From CAVVFX01 sp963777595 (lineage in GTDB: Bacteria; Acidobacteriota; Terriglobia; Bryobacterales; Bryobacteraceae): a DNA stretch of 64,000 nucleotides. The translations under genes were made by a program, and so were the position numbers. Position 1 is the first letter of the stretch; each line of letters starts with the position of its first letter. The notes under the pieces are model-generated. The model had not been told where the DNA came from. It worked only from the letters and a program-made list of their open reading frames with translations, and did no database searches. Below, in pieces: positions 18,821-26,887 of this stretch. The stretch spans positions 1-64,000 of the forward strand of contig CAVZRE010000031.1 in NCBI GenBank assembly GCA_963777595.1, given 5' to 3'.

Positions 18821-21517
18821 CTACGCGCCGCGAACGGCCGCCACATCCTCATACCGGCAGCCGTCGCGAAACTCGCAATACTGGCAGTGCTTCAGGTCTG
18901 ATGGGCGAGGCTGTATGATCCCCTCCCGAATCTCGCTTGCCACGCGAGCCACGGTTTCCAGCCCTTTCTCCAGCCATTCGGAAGTGAGCGGATGCAGTTC
19001 ACGCCCCGGCAGATTTCCCCAACCGAATGGCCGGTTGTCCTTCCTTACGCCGATAAACACCGTCGCTTCCGGCCTGAGTCCAAGATGGCGCTCCGCCGCG
19101 ATCGTGTACAGCACACCCTGCAGCTTGGTCTCGTCGTCGGCATTTTGTTTGGTGTTGTTCGAATATTTATAATCGACGATGACCGCGCCTCCGTCGGCCG
19201 TCTGATCGATCCGGTCGATCCGTCCGCGAAGCTGCATACCCGGAAACAGAGGGAAATCGAACGACTGCTCGGTCAGACTCGCGCCGGAGCCGTAAGTTTC
19301 AAACGTTTCACAAAAGTTCGTCAGATCGGCGAGCATTTGCCGGCGCAGAACTTCCGTGCGGTAGGTTCTTTGAATATGCGCCTTCTCGCAGGCCGCGTCA
19401 AAGACGTCATCGAAGAGGGGACGTACCTCGCCTCGCCCGGCAGTCCATTGTTTCAACACATCGTGGACGATGCTGCCTCGCACCAGGTAGCTCAGGCGAT
19501 CCTCGGGCGTGTCGGGTAGCGACTCCAGGCGCAGCGTCCGGCCGGCGAAAAACTGGAACGGGCAGCGGGCGTAAATTTCGAGACTCGTCGGGCTGAAATG
19601 CGTGTGCCGCGCGGCGAGGAAACCCAGAAGTTCGTCGCTCTGCACCTTTGGCGTCGGGCGTATCGAGATCGGAGCCACGGCGAGTAACGGACGCGCCAGA
19701 ATCGCTTTGCTCTCCGTGGCTCGCAACCTGCCGAAGAATGACGAACGCAAGTTCTCGTCGCCTCGGGTGTTCCTGCGTGGATAGCTTAGGCAGATCTCAC
19801 GGCGTTTCCGGCCTTGGCTGAGAGGACGCTGGGCGACGGCGTCGAAAAGACACGACTCTTCTTCGTCGCGGTCCCGGCTGTCGCGCAGGCGGATCCCCGC
19901 GGCTTGCAATTCTCGGATCGCCGCATCCGGCAGAAATGGATCCTGGGAATGATACCGCGGGAACACTTTCTCGGTCAGGTTCGGAATGAACATGACCGCC
20001 GGATCCCACTGGCGCGCCTCGAAAACGCTCATCACGTGGACCACATCGCGTCGGGCATCGGGCACTTCTAAGGGCGTGAGTCGGATCACGGCGCGCGCCG
20101 TCGCCCAAAAATCCTGGAGCGTCAGGGTCGTCGCCGAATCGCGGAACTGTTCAGCGGAGAGCCATTGCGCCGCGACATCCAGGGCTGCGGTCCAGGTTTT
20201 GGAGGCTGCCGCCTGACTGCGCTCCATGAACGTGTCGTTCCATGAGGGCGAACCATCTTTCGGGCGGAGCGGACCGAAACGTTCGGGGATCTGCGCTAGC
20301 ACCTCCGCCCACCGTTGCGCACTCCAGCGTGCCGTGCGCCAGGGATCGAGGTCCGCCAGTCGGTCCACGAAATCATCCGTGCCGCGAAAGCCCGCTTGGC
20401 GCAGTAGATCGAAACCTGCGCCGGGGAGACGTTCGCGAATCGCGATATCCCAACGGTCGAGGAGCGGGCCGGGCGCCAGGCCGGGCATCAGTCGCAAAGC
20501 GGCCTGCGTGGTTTCCAGGTCCCAGCCTGACATCATGGCTTCCAGCAGGTGCATGGCAAAGCCCGCCGTCGGATGATCGGCCAATTTCTGGCTGAAATAA
20601 AAGCGCGCAGGGATGCCGAAGCGTTCGAAAGTAGTTTCGAGGAGCGGTGCAATATCCTCGGGTGCGCGTAACACGATTGCGATATCCCGAAAGTCACGGC
20701 CGCTCTCGCGATAGAGTAGGATGCGGCGCGCGATCTCGTCGGCTTCACGCTCCAGGTCCTCGGCCTGGAACCATGCGGCCTCGAGCGCGGTAGCTTCTTC
20801 CGAATCCACCGGGCCAGCCAGTTCTTCGAAGACGAAGCCCGCCGCGCGCAGGTCGGCCAAAGCGGTCACCGCGGTGGAGAGAGAGGGCAGCGCTACAGTG
20901 ATCTCCGCCTTGCGGGCTAGGGCTTCGATAAATTCGAGTTCCGGCCGCGGAAAGCCGGCGAAACCGTCGAACCAGATACGGCGAGGGAGATCGGAGCGAG
21001 CTGAAATTTCAGCGGCAGCCCGGCGAAGGATCTGTGACCGCGTGAGGAGTTTCCGGCTGGCAATCTGCCGGTCCATGCTGCGCCAGACAGCCAGCAGCGG
21101 GCGTGCGAGCGGTGCGTCGATCCGGATGCGCGCGAACTGTTCCGGAGTGCAGCCCGCGGCTTCGAGTTCGCCCAGGGTGTGGACTAGCGCGGCATGAAAT
21201 CCTGGCAGGCGGCTGACTCGCGCAAATTCGGGCGCATTCACCTCCGCCACCGCGGCTTCCGCGGCCAGCGTCACAATCGCATTGCCGGCGGAGGGGAGAT
21301 CGCCAACAATTTCGCTCAAAAATGCGGAGAGCGTGAGGATGGAACGCGGGCGGAAGACCAGGCCTTCGCGCGCCAGTTCGTGCCGGAGATGCTGGACGAG
21401 TGTCGCAGTCGGAACCACCAGTCGGAAGTCGGAGTCGCGTCGTTTCACGGCCTCGCGGAATTCGGCCAGAACGCGATGGGTTTTACCCGAGCCAGACGGC
21501 CCGGTCAGGACGAGCAT
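18821..21517 (-). CDS. AddB-like helicase/PD-(D/E)XK nuclease
   Basis: This 898-residue protein starts MLVLTGPSGSGKTHRVLAEF, a Walker A near the N-terminus as in AddB/RexB. The middle follows the inactive UvrD-like helicase plan (FRDIAIVLRAPEDIAPLLET; VVHVMSVFEARQWDPAVMFI). The C-terminal RecB-type nuclease has LRGRIDRIDQTADGGAVIVD followed by YKYSNN (Asp and Lys of the active site). Cysteines for a 4Fe-4S staple occur in YARCPFQFF and KHCQYCEFRDGCRY. AddAB resects double-strand breaks for recombination. AddA is not adjacent, unlike in most genomes, and the protein is shorter than Bacillus AddB (about 1,160). Gene order rph-rdgB-addB-like with tight spacing suggests one transcript. Confidence 0.85.
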   Translation of the reverse strand: MLVLTGPSGSGKTHRVLAEFREAVKRRDSDFRLVVPTATLVQHLRHELAREGLVFRPRSILTLSAFLSEIVGDLPSAGNAIVTLAAEAAVAEVNAPEFARVSRLPGFHAALVHTLGELEAAGCTPEQFARIRIDAPLARPLLAVWRSMDRQIASRKLLTRSQILRRAAAEISARSDLPRRIWFDGFAGFPRPELEFIEALARKAEITVALPSLSTAVTALADLRAAGFVFEELAGPVDSEEATALEAAWFQAEDLEREADEIARRILLYRESGRDFRDIAIVLRAPEDIAPLLETTFERFGIPARFYFSQKLADHPTAGFAMHLLEAMMSGWDLETTQAALRLMPGLAPGPLLDRWDIAIRERLPGAGFDLLRQAGFRGTDDFVDRLADLDPWRTARWSAQRWAEVLAQIPERFGPLRPKDGSPSWNDTFMERSQAAASKTWTAALDVAAQWLSAEQFRDSATTLTLQDFWATARAVIRLTPLEVPDARRDVVHVMSVFEARQWDPAVMFIPNLTEKVFPRYHSQDPFLPDAAIRELQAAGIRLRDSRDRDEEESCLFDAVAQRPLSQGRKRREICLSYPRRNTRGDENLRSSFFGRLRATESKAILARPLLAVAPISIRPTPKVQSDELLGFLAARHTHFSPTSLEIYARCPFQFFAGRTLRLESLPDTPEDRLSYLVRGSIVHDVLKQWTAGRGEVRPLFDDVFDAACEKAHIQRTYRTEVLRRQMLADLTNFCETFETYGSGASLTEQSFDFPLFPGMQLRGRIDRIDQTADGGAVIVDYKYSNNTKQNADDETKLQGVLYTIAAERHLGLRPEATVFIGVRKDNRPFGWGNLPGRELHPLTSEWLEKGLETVARVASEIREGIIQPRPSDLKHCQYCEFRDGCRYEDVAAVRGA

Positions 21518-21579
21518 GAAATTTCACCGTAGCACGAAGAGCGATGCGGACTCTGCCGCCCCCGTGGAGTCAGCAATCT

Positions 21580-22164
21580 CTACATCTCCGCGTTGAGATA
21601 CTCCATCATCTTATCCACTGCGCGTCCCCGATGGCTGACGGTCTGCTTTCTTGCTGCCGGAATTTCGGCGAAGGTTGCGCCGAAGGGAGGATAGAAGAAC
21701 AAGGGGTCATATCCAAAGCCGCCGGCGCCTCTCGGTTCGCGCAGGATCTCGCCTTCCACGGTGCCCCGGAAGGTGCGCGGTTCGTGCCCCGGCAGAATCA
21801 GGGCGATCACGGCGACGTAACGCGCTGTTCGGACGGTCTTGTCCTGTAGTTGCTCGAGCAGAAGCTTGTTGTTGGCCGGATCTCCGCCATCCGGGCCGGC
21901 GAAACGCGCGGAGTAGATCCCCGGTGCCCCGCCCAGCGCGTCCACTTCGAGACCGGAGTCTTCCGCGAGGATGGGAAACTGATCCGCGAATTGCGCATAG
22001 TACCGGACTTTTAAAATCGCATTCTCTTCAAAGGTGGCGCCGGTCTCCTCGGGGGAGGAAATACCGTTGAGGCCGGGCAGCGGGTAGATTTCCCAGGGAG
22101 CTTTCGCCCCACCGCGGAACTCGCGCAGCTTGCCCGGATTGCTGGTAGCGCAGTAGAGGATCAC
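21580..22164 (-). CDS. rdgB: Non-canonical purine NTP pyrophosphatase (RdgB/HAM1)
   Basis: This 194-residue house-cleaning enzyme hydrolyses ITP, dITP and XTP to monophosphates in the cytosol. The phosphate-binding start is ILYCATSNPGKLREF, and the catalytic and specificity segments are FPILAEDSGLEVDALGGAPG, YSARFAG, GGFGYDPLFFYPPFGATFAE and KQTVSHRGRAVDKM. All HAM1 family landmarks are present. It overlaps the 3' end of rph by 4 bases; the rph-rdgB pair is a conserved bacterial arrangement. Confidence 0.96.
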   Translation of the reverse strand: MILYCATSNPGKLREFRGGAKAPWEIYPLPGLNGISSPEETGATFEENAILKVRYYAQFADQFPILAEDSGLEVDALGGAPGIYSARFAGPDGGDPANNKLLLEQLQDKTVRTARYVAVIALILPGHEPRTFRGTVEGEILREPRGAGGFGYDPLFFYPPFGATFAEIPAARKQTVSHRGRAVDKMMEYLNAEM

Positions 22165-22880
22165 TTGATCTTCACGAATTGCCGTTGGATCTCCACCAAT
22201 TGGCTGATTCCTACCCGCGCGAGGCCTAATAAACGCTCGATATCGGGATCGCCAAACGATCCGCGCTCTGCGGTGAACCCCAATTCAACGAAGCGCCCCG
22301 ACCCCGTCATTACGATGTTGGCGTCCAAATCGGCGCGGGAGTCTTCGGTGTAGCAGAGGTCCAGCATGGGCTCTCCAGCCACAATTCCAACGCTCGTGGC
22401 GGCAAGATAGTCGATAACCGGCATCCGGGGAATGGCTTTCGAATCCACCAGCGCGCGCATCGCCAGACACATGGCGACGAACGCCCCGGTGATGGACGCG
22501 GTACGCGTCCCGCCGTCCGCCTGCAGGACGTCGCAGTCCAGAATCACGGTGCGCTCCCCAAGCGCGGCCATGTCGACCACAGCTCGAAGAGAGCGTCCGA
22601 TCAGCCGCTGGATTTCCTGGGTCCGGCCTGAGGGTTTCCCCTTCGTCACCTCGCGCGCGGACCGCTGGGCGGTCGCACGCGGCAACATGGAGTATTCGGC
22701 GGTCACCCAGCCCCGGCCTTGATTCCGCATAAAGGGCGGCACGGTCGGTTCGATGCTGGCAGCACAAATCACCCGCGTATGCCCTAGTGAGATCAGGGCG
22801 CTTCCCTCCGCCGTCGCCAGGTAGTCCACTTCTATCGATACCGGTCGAAGTTCGCCGGGCCCCCGTCCGTCAACTCGCAT
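22161..22880 (-). CDS. rph: Ribonuclease PH
   Basis: This 239-residue phosphorolytic 3'-5' exoribonuclease trims tRNA 3' ends. It begins MRVDGRGPGELRPVSIEVDY and contains GSALISLGHTRVICAASIEP, GWVTAEYSMLPRATAQRSAR, GRTQEIQRLIGRSLRAVVDM and DCDVLQADGGTRTASITGAF, all classical RNase PH segments. The phosphate-binding Arg lies in GGTRTAS. Its start overlaps the stop region of a 46-residue membrane protein gene, and its end overlaps rdgB. Confidence 0.97.
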   Translation of the reverse strand: MRVDGRGPGELRPVSIEVDYLATAEGSALISLGHTRVICAASIEPTVPPFMRNQGRGWVTAEYSMLPRATAQRSAREVTKGKPSGRTQEIQRLIGRSLRAVVDMAALGERTVILDCDVLQADGGTRTASITGAFVAMCLAMRALVDSKAIPRMPVIDYLAATSVGIVAGEPMLDLCYTEDSRADLDANIVMTGSGRFVELGFTAERGSFGDPDIERLLGLARVGISQLVEIQRQFVKIK

Positions 22881-23010
22881 GACTCATCACCAGATAAAGG
22901 AACACCATCACGAGGAGGACCGCGAGAATGATGAAGATGACGCACGGTAACCCGCCGCGCACGGACGGCGTCGCCGCCTTCTTGGGGCGCGGCGGTTTGA
23001 TTTTAGCCAT
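22870..23010 (-). CDS. 46-residue single-span membrane protein upstream of rph
   Basis: Reading from ATG 23010 gives MAKIKPPRPKKAATPSVRGG, a strongly basic N-terminus. A single helix follows (LPCVIFIILAVLLVMVFLYL), and the protein ends VMSHAS at a TGA that overlaps the rph start. The positive-inside rule predicts the basic end in the cytosol. The 11-base overlap with rph and good spacing argue that it is translated. I do not recognise a family. It has no counterpart I can name in rph operons. Confidence 0.6.
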   Translation of the reverse strand: MAKIKPPRPKKAATPSVRGGLPCVIFIILAVLLVMVFLYLVMSHAS

Positions 23011-23091
23011 TACTTTGAGACTAGCCCATCCGCTATCGCCCGCGAACATCTATGACGTCGGATCCTCAATCCGGGATACCGGAATGCTACT

Positions 23092-23982
23092 ATGAAGCGA
23101 ATCCTTATGTCGACGGCAGTCGCGGGAGCAAACAAGGCTAAGATCTCCACCGCTTCCTGGCTCCAGGTCGGATGGATAGCGACGCTCATCATTATCGCCT
23201 ATTTTCCGGTCATTGCCCGATTGGTTCAGCAGTGGGCCACTGACGATGACATGGGGCACGGCTTCTTCGTGCCTGTGATCGCAGGGTGGATTGCCTGGCA
23301 AAAGATTGAGCAGTCCCAATCGGTTCCGGCAACCCCCGACTGGCGCGGTCTCGTGGTGGTTATATGGGGCATGTTACAGCTTTATGTCGCCACGATTGGC
23401 GCGGAGCTTTTCCTGGCGCGGACCGCTCTCGTGATTACGATTATTGGCGCAGTCTGGGTTATCGGCGGAATTCGCAATTTGAAAATATTTTCATTCCCGC
23501 TCTTTCTGTTGTTCTTCATGGTTCCGATTCCCTCCGTCATCTATACCCGGCTTACGTTTCCGTTGCAGCTTTTCGCCAGTTCCGTTGCGGAATCTTCGCT
23601 GACCTTACTCGGCGTTCCCGTGATGCGGCAGGGCAACGTGCTGGAACTGGCAACGATGAAGCTCAACGTAGTGGAGGCTTGCAGCGGTATCCGCTCTCTG
23701 CTCTCGCTCACGTTTTTGTCCCTGGTCTATGGCTATTTTTTTGAAACCAGCACTCGGATTCGGGTTCTTCTCTTTCTTTCCACCATCCCCATAGCCATCG
23801 TCGCCAATGCCGGACGCGTCACCATTACCGGTCTGCTGGCTCAGGTCAATCCTGAACTCGCTGAAGGCGCCGTCCACGAAGCGGAGGGCTGGGTGATATT
23901 TATGATTGCGCTCTGCATCATGGTGGGAGTTCACCAGATCCTGAAGCGCGGCTGGGCGATGCTTCAACGGAGGAAGAATTAA
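23092..23982 (+). CDS. Exosortase (EpsH/XrtA-type transpeptidase)
   Basis: This 296-residue polytopic protein belongs to the exosortase/archaeosortase superfamily. The three catalytic landmarks are visible: Cys197 in LNVVEACSGIRSLLSL, Arg242 in VANAGRVTITG and His262 in VHEAEGW. About eight membrane helices surround them. Exosortases cleave C-terminal sorting tails (PEP-CTERM type) and attach proteins at the envelope, usually in exopolysaccharide producers. The EpsI partner follows at once, with its ribosome site inside the end of this gene. The first ATG is taken; Met6 is an alternative. Confidence 0.95.
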   Translation: MKRILMSTAVAGANKAKISTASWLQVGWIATLIIIAYFPVIARLVQQWATDDDMGHGFFVPVIAGWIAWQKIEQSQSVPATPDWRGLVVVIWGMLQLYVATIGAELFLARTALVITIIGAVWVIGGIRNLKIFSFPLFLLFFMVPIPSVIYTRLTFPLQLFASSVAESSLTLLGVPVMRQGNVLELATMKLNVVEACSGIRSLLSLTFLSLVYGYFFETSTRIRVLLFLSTIPIAIVANAGRVTITGLLAQVNPELAEGAVHEAEGWVIFMIALCIMVGVHQILKRGWAMLQRRKN

Positions 23983-23983
23983 A

Positions 23984-24685
23984 ATGGAAGGTATCTGGAA
24001 AAGTAAGTATTTGCGGGTTCTCACCCTCATCTTATTGGCGCAGGCAGTTCTCTTCTACTCCGCATCGCATGGGGACAGCAGACCGCTCCGGCAGCCTTTG
24101 AAACAGTTTCCCAAAACCCTGCCGGGCTGGCAGGCTGTCACGGACGGTTTGATCGACGCCGACACCGTGAGTGTTCTAAAGGCTGACGATATTTTGCGAC
24201 GGTTTTATGTACGGCCGCCGGTGCCGGATTTCAGCCGGTTGTCTCCGGAAATGAAAGCCGCCTTGGTCAACGGTTCGGATGAGCTCTTCATCGCGTACTT
24301 CAGTTCACAGCAGACCGGCCAGTCGCCGCACTCTCCTAAGAACTGCCTGCCCGGTTCGGGCTGGCAGCCGTCTGAGACCGGAGAGTTGGCCGTTCAGATT
24401 CCAGGCCTCGCTGCCCCGATAACGATTAACAAATACATCGTCAGCCAGGGAGAAGCTTCTAGCGTAGTTCTTTACTGGTACCAGTCTCACGGGCGTGTTG
24501 TGGCCAACGAATTTGCGGCGAAATTCTATCTGGTCACCGATTCGATGCGGTACCACCGCAGCGACACCGCGCTCGTTCGCATAACCGTGGCCGTCAAGCG
24601 GGACGGTGTAGAACCCGCACTGAAGAGCGCTCTGGATTTGGTTCAGGCCGCCTATCCCGCCATTCTGAATTATCTGCCGAATTGA
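23984..24685 (+). CDS. EpsI family protein (exosortase-associated, DUF3485)
   Basis: The 233-residue product has one N-terminal membrane anchor (LRVLTLILLAQAVLFYSASH). The EpsI domain follows: FPKTLPGWQAVTDGLIDADT, LFIAYFSSQQTGQSPHSPKN, CLPGSGWQPSETGEL and VVLYWYQSHGRVVANEFAAK. The HSPKNCLPGSGW motif is diagnostic for this family. It works beside exosortase in an unknown step, possibly polymer processing. The gene starts 1 base after the exosortase stop and uses AGGAAG within it for initiation. No other exopolysaccharide genes are next to the pair. Confidence 0.93.
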   Translation: MEGIWKSKYLRVLTLILLAQAVLFYSASHGDSRPLRQPLKQFPKTLPGWQAVTDGLIDADTVSVLKADDILRRFYVRPPVPDFSRLSPEMKAALVNGSDELFIAYFSSQQTGQSPHSPKNCLPGSGWQPSETGELAVQIPGLAAPITINKYIVSQGEASSVVLYWYQSHGRVVANEFAAKFYLVTDSMRYHRSDTALVRITVAVKRDGVEPALKSALDLVQAAYPAILNYLPN

Positions 24686-24718
24686 GACTCAGTCACTGCG
24701 GACGCGCGATGCTCCGCC

Positions 24719-24871
24719 TTAGTCGGACTTCTTCATCGCTTTAGCCCCCAGCCAGCCAACCAGCGCAGCTACCGCTACAACCCCTCCGGCCAGCAACCAA
24801 AGACCGTGCATCACGCAGAAAACGAAAGCCGCCGCCAGACCGGCGACCAGGAAGCATCCGCAGGCGCACAT
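24719..24871 (-). CDS. 50-residue cysteine-bearing membrane protein
   Basis: From ATG 24871 the frame reads MCACGCFLVAGLAAAFVFCV, then MHGLWLLAGGVVAVAALVGW, and ends LGAKAMKKSD at TAA. It has two short hydrophobic helices and a cysteine-rich start (C2, C4, C6) that could be acylated or bind metal. It begins 3 bases after the stop of the cupin gene, so it is probably the last cistron of that leftward operon. The family is not recognised. Confidence 0.55.
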   Translation of the reverse strand: MCACGCFLVAGLAAAFVFCVMHGLWLLAGGVVAVAALVGWLGAKAMKKSD

Positions 24872-24874
24872 GGT

Positions 24875-25537
24875 CTACTTGCTGTCCTCCGGATCGCTTT
24901 TCAGTTCAATCCGTACCAGTTCCATCGGCCCTGTCTGCCGTTGAGGCGACCAGAGGATTTGCCCCCGCCGGACTCCGGAAAGGATTACCACGACAGCCGG
25001 ATCGCCAGGATGTTCGCTCTCCGGACACTTCTCGCCTCCCGCACACAGCACGCGCATGATACGGAACTGGCCGTTTTCATATTGCTTCTCCTCGTCGGAG
25101 GGTTTAGCGAAAGTATAAGGCGGCAAACGCACATCCCGGATCGGAACGTCCAGCGCCTCGGTTCGCAGTTCGATGCGCGCATACTCGGTCGGTTGGTCGC
25201 CCAGGTACTTCACCGAATGTGTCTCCGGTTGGCCATGTGACACGCGGATCGCGCCTGCCTTAACCGCGGGTCGATCGATCACCACGCCAGGGGAACGGAA
25301 ACCCGTCATGTGTTTGAACTCCAGGACGCCGCCGTCGGTAACGTACACGTAGATGGTGACGGGATTCGGCGGGTGGTTGTGAACCGGGGCGGTGTCCTGA
25401 GGTGCGTACGTCACACGCGTAGCGCGCACCCAGGGGTTTTCGAATACCAGATGATAGTGATCCGCAGCTACCTGATAGGGATCCTGGGAGAGCAGATGAG
25501 CGGTTGAAAGCAGGATCAGGATCGCCTCTTTTTTCAT
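24875..25537 (-). CDS. Exported cupin-like protein
   Basis: The start MKKEAILILLSTAHLLSQDP is a signal peptide. The following DHYHLVFENPWVRATRVTYA and DTAPVHNHPPNPVTIYVYVT form a cupin-type barrel with candidate metal ligands in HNHP. A second, weaker barrel unit (FRIMRVLCAGGEKCPESEHP) suggests a bicupin. About 220 residues. ATG 25537 overlaps the TGA of the upstream gene (ATGA), so the longer start at 25552 is less likely. Substrate unknown. CAGGEKC may form a disulfide. Confidence 0.7.
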   Translation of the reverse strand: MKKEAILILLSTAHLLSQDPYQVAADHYHLVFENPWVRATRVTYAPQDTAPVHNHPPNPVTIYVYVTDGGVLEFKHMTGFRSPGVVIDRPAVKAGAIRVSHGQPETHSVKYLGDQPTEYARIELRTEALDVPIRDVRLPPYTFAKPSDEEKQYENGQFRIMRVLCAGGEKCPESEHPGDPAVVVILSGVRRGQILWSPQRQTGPMELVRIELKSDPEDSK

Positions 25538-26331
25538 GCCGCCCCGCACCATTCAGGCAGCGGTTCCAAATCCGGCGCAACCCATCCGGCGCGCGCGCTC
25601 CGGTCTCGCACGACATTGAATGAATAGAAAAGATTGGGCAGATCGCGATCCTCGCCGAACTGGCGTACAGCGGCCCTCGCTGCGTTAAGACGTGACTCGG
25701 GCGCAGCGTCATGCACGGCCAGGGTGATTCTATTTGACCAGAATCGCGTCAATGTCTCATGATAACCGCTGTCTGGGCCATTTGCGACTCCAGTGCTGGC
25801 GTTGAAGTGGAGAATGCCGCGTTTCATCTCTGCAAAGACCGCTTCGCAATCGTTATCAAAAGCATAGTATCCGGTGACCGCGACGTGGGCTGCGTGAGTC
25901 CATCTCTCCTTGGGTAGAACGCCCGTACGCCAACCGTCCACAAAAGTTTCGAGGGCTTCCTGCGTCTCGAGGAATGGGTAGTCCAGCTTGAGGTCGAACC
26001 ACGCTCCTCGCCATCTCACCTTGGGATATTGCCCAAGGATTTCGACGCCGGTAACAGCGGCAAAGAGTACGTTGTGGTCGCCGAGTTCTTTGGTTTCGAG
26101 CAATGAACAGGAGAGGTTTACGGCGGTACCCGCGACGACCCGAAACTCACTGCCGGCCAGCTCCGGCCCGGACTTTGGCAAGGTGAGCGCGATAATGGGC
26201 GGGTGGTAGGAGAGGGCGCAGAAACTGTCGGCCTCCATCGAACTCTCCTGCGAGTTCAGCACGATACGGGCGGCGGGGAGATACGTCACACAGCGGCGGA
26301 AGGCGTTCGAGAGGGGCTCGGTAGGTTTCAT
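25534..26331 (-). CDS. Flavin-reductase-like domain fused to a His-rich helical domain
   Basis: The first half (CALSYHPPIIALTLPKSGPE, FRVVAGTAVNLSCSLLETKE, VLFAAVTGVEIL) has the order of a flavin reductase-like FMN-binding split barrel, but it is short. The second half, from about residue 130, reads ALETFVDGWRTGVLPKERWT, then HAAHVAVTGYYAFDNDCEAV and NGPDSGYHETLTRFW. This pattern of an HxAH motif plus YHETLT occurs as a stand-alone uncharacterised domain in other bacteria. I infer a fusion. 265 residues, cytosolic. It is divergent from an Lrp-type regulator and coupled to the cupin gene. Confidence 0.6.
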   Translation of the reverse strand: MKPTEPLSNAFRRCVTYLPAARIVLNSQESSMEADSFCALSYHPPIIALTLPKSGPELAGSEFRVVAGTAVNLSCSLLETKELGDHNVLFAAVTGVEILGQYPKVRWRGAWFDLKLDYPFLETQEALETFVDGWRTGVLPKERWTHAAHVAVTGYYAFDNDCEAVFAEMKRGILHFNASTGVANGPDSGYHETLTRFWSNRITLAVHDAAPESRLNAARAAVRQFGEDRDLPNLFYSFNVVRDRSARAGWVAPDLEPLPEWCGAA

Positions 26332-26355
26332 CGGTTTACCGTCTATTATGAATCA

Positions 26356-26379
26356 AAGGAATACTATGGTCAATACCTT
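26356..26379. promoter_or_regulatory. Imperfect palindrome between the divergent genes, candidate Lrp-type operator
   Basis: AAGGAATACT...AATACCTT forms an imperfect inverted repeat in the 68-base gap between the flavin-reductase fusion and the Lrp-type regulator. A direct repeat of GATTGTAAGG also occurs (about 26380-26390 and again inside the start of the regulator gene). AT-rich imperfect palindromes of this kind are usual for Lrp/AsnC proteins. Confidence 0.35.
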
Positions 26380-26399
26380 CGATTGTAAGGAAAAAAATC

Positions 26400-26876
26400 G
26401 TGGACTCTTTAGATTGTAAGGCTCTGGCACTTCTTATGAAGGACGGCCGTACAACCTGGTCGGATCTGGGCCAGGCGTTGGGCCTCTCCGCGCCGGCCGC
26501 CGCGGAACGCGCCAGGAAACTCGAAGAGCAGGGAGTCATCAAAGGCTATACCGCATTGGTCAACGCGGAAGCCTTAGGTTATTCGCTGACCGCGTTCGTT
26601 TTCGTTACCCTCGCTGACCAGCGGAAACGGCACTCGTTCCATGCAGGCGTGAAGAAGCTCGATCAAGTGGTCGAGTGCCATCATGTTGCGGGCGATGACG
26701 ATTTCTTGCTGAAAGTGCGATGCCGGGGAACTCGTGATCTGGACCGCTTGCTGGTGGAAGAATTGAAAGGCAGGTTGGGAATCGCCCGCACCCGCACGAC
26801 CATTGTTTTGGATACTGCGAAAGACACCACCTTGATTCCTGTGGATCTTATTCGAAAAGGAACTGAGGATTTGTAA
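26400..26876 (+). CDS. Lrp/AsnC family transcriptional regulator
   Basis: This 158-residue protein starts at GTG 26400. The N-terminal winged helix-turn-helix reads LDCKALALLMKDGRTTWSDL, ALGLSAPAAAERARKLEEQG and VIKGYTALVN. A RAM ligand-binding domain follows (LTAFVFVTLADQ...VVECHHVAGDDDFLLKVRCR; LVEELKGRLGIARTRTTIVL). Such regulators respond to amino acids. Divergent layout with the flavin-reductase/cupin operon suggests it controls that operon and itself. Confidence 0.92.
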   Translation: MDSLDCKALALLMKDGRTTWSDLGQALGLSAPAAAERARKLEEQGVIKGYTALVNAEALGYSLTAFVFVTLADQRKRHSFHAGVKKLDQVVECHHVAGDDDFLLKVRCRGTRDLDRLLVEELKGRLGIARTRTTIVLDTAKDTTLIPVDLIRKGTEDL

Positions 26877-26887
26877 TTCGGAACAGG

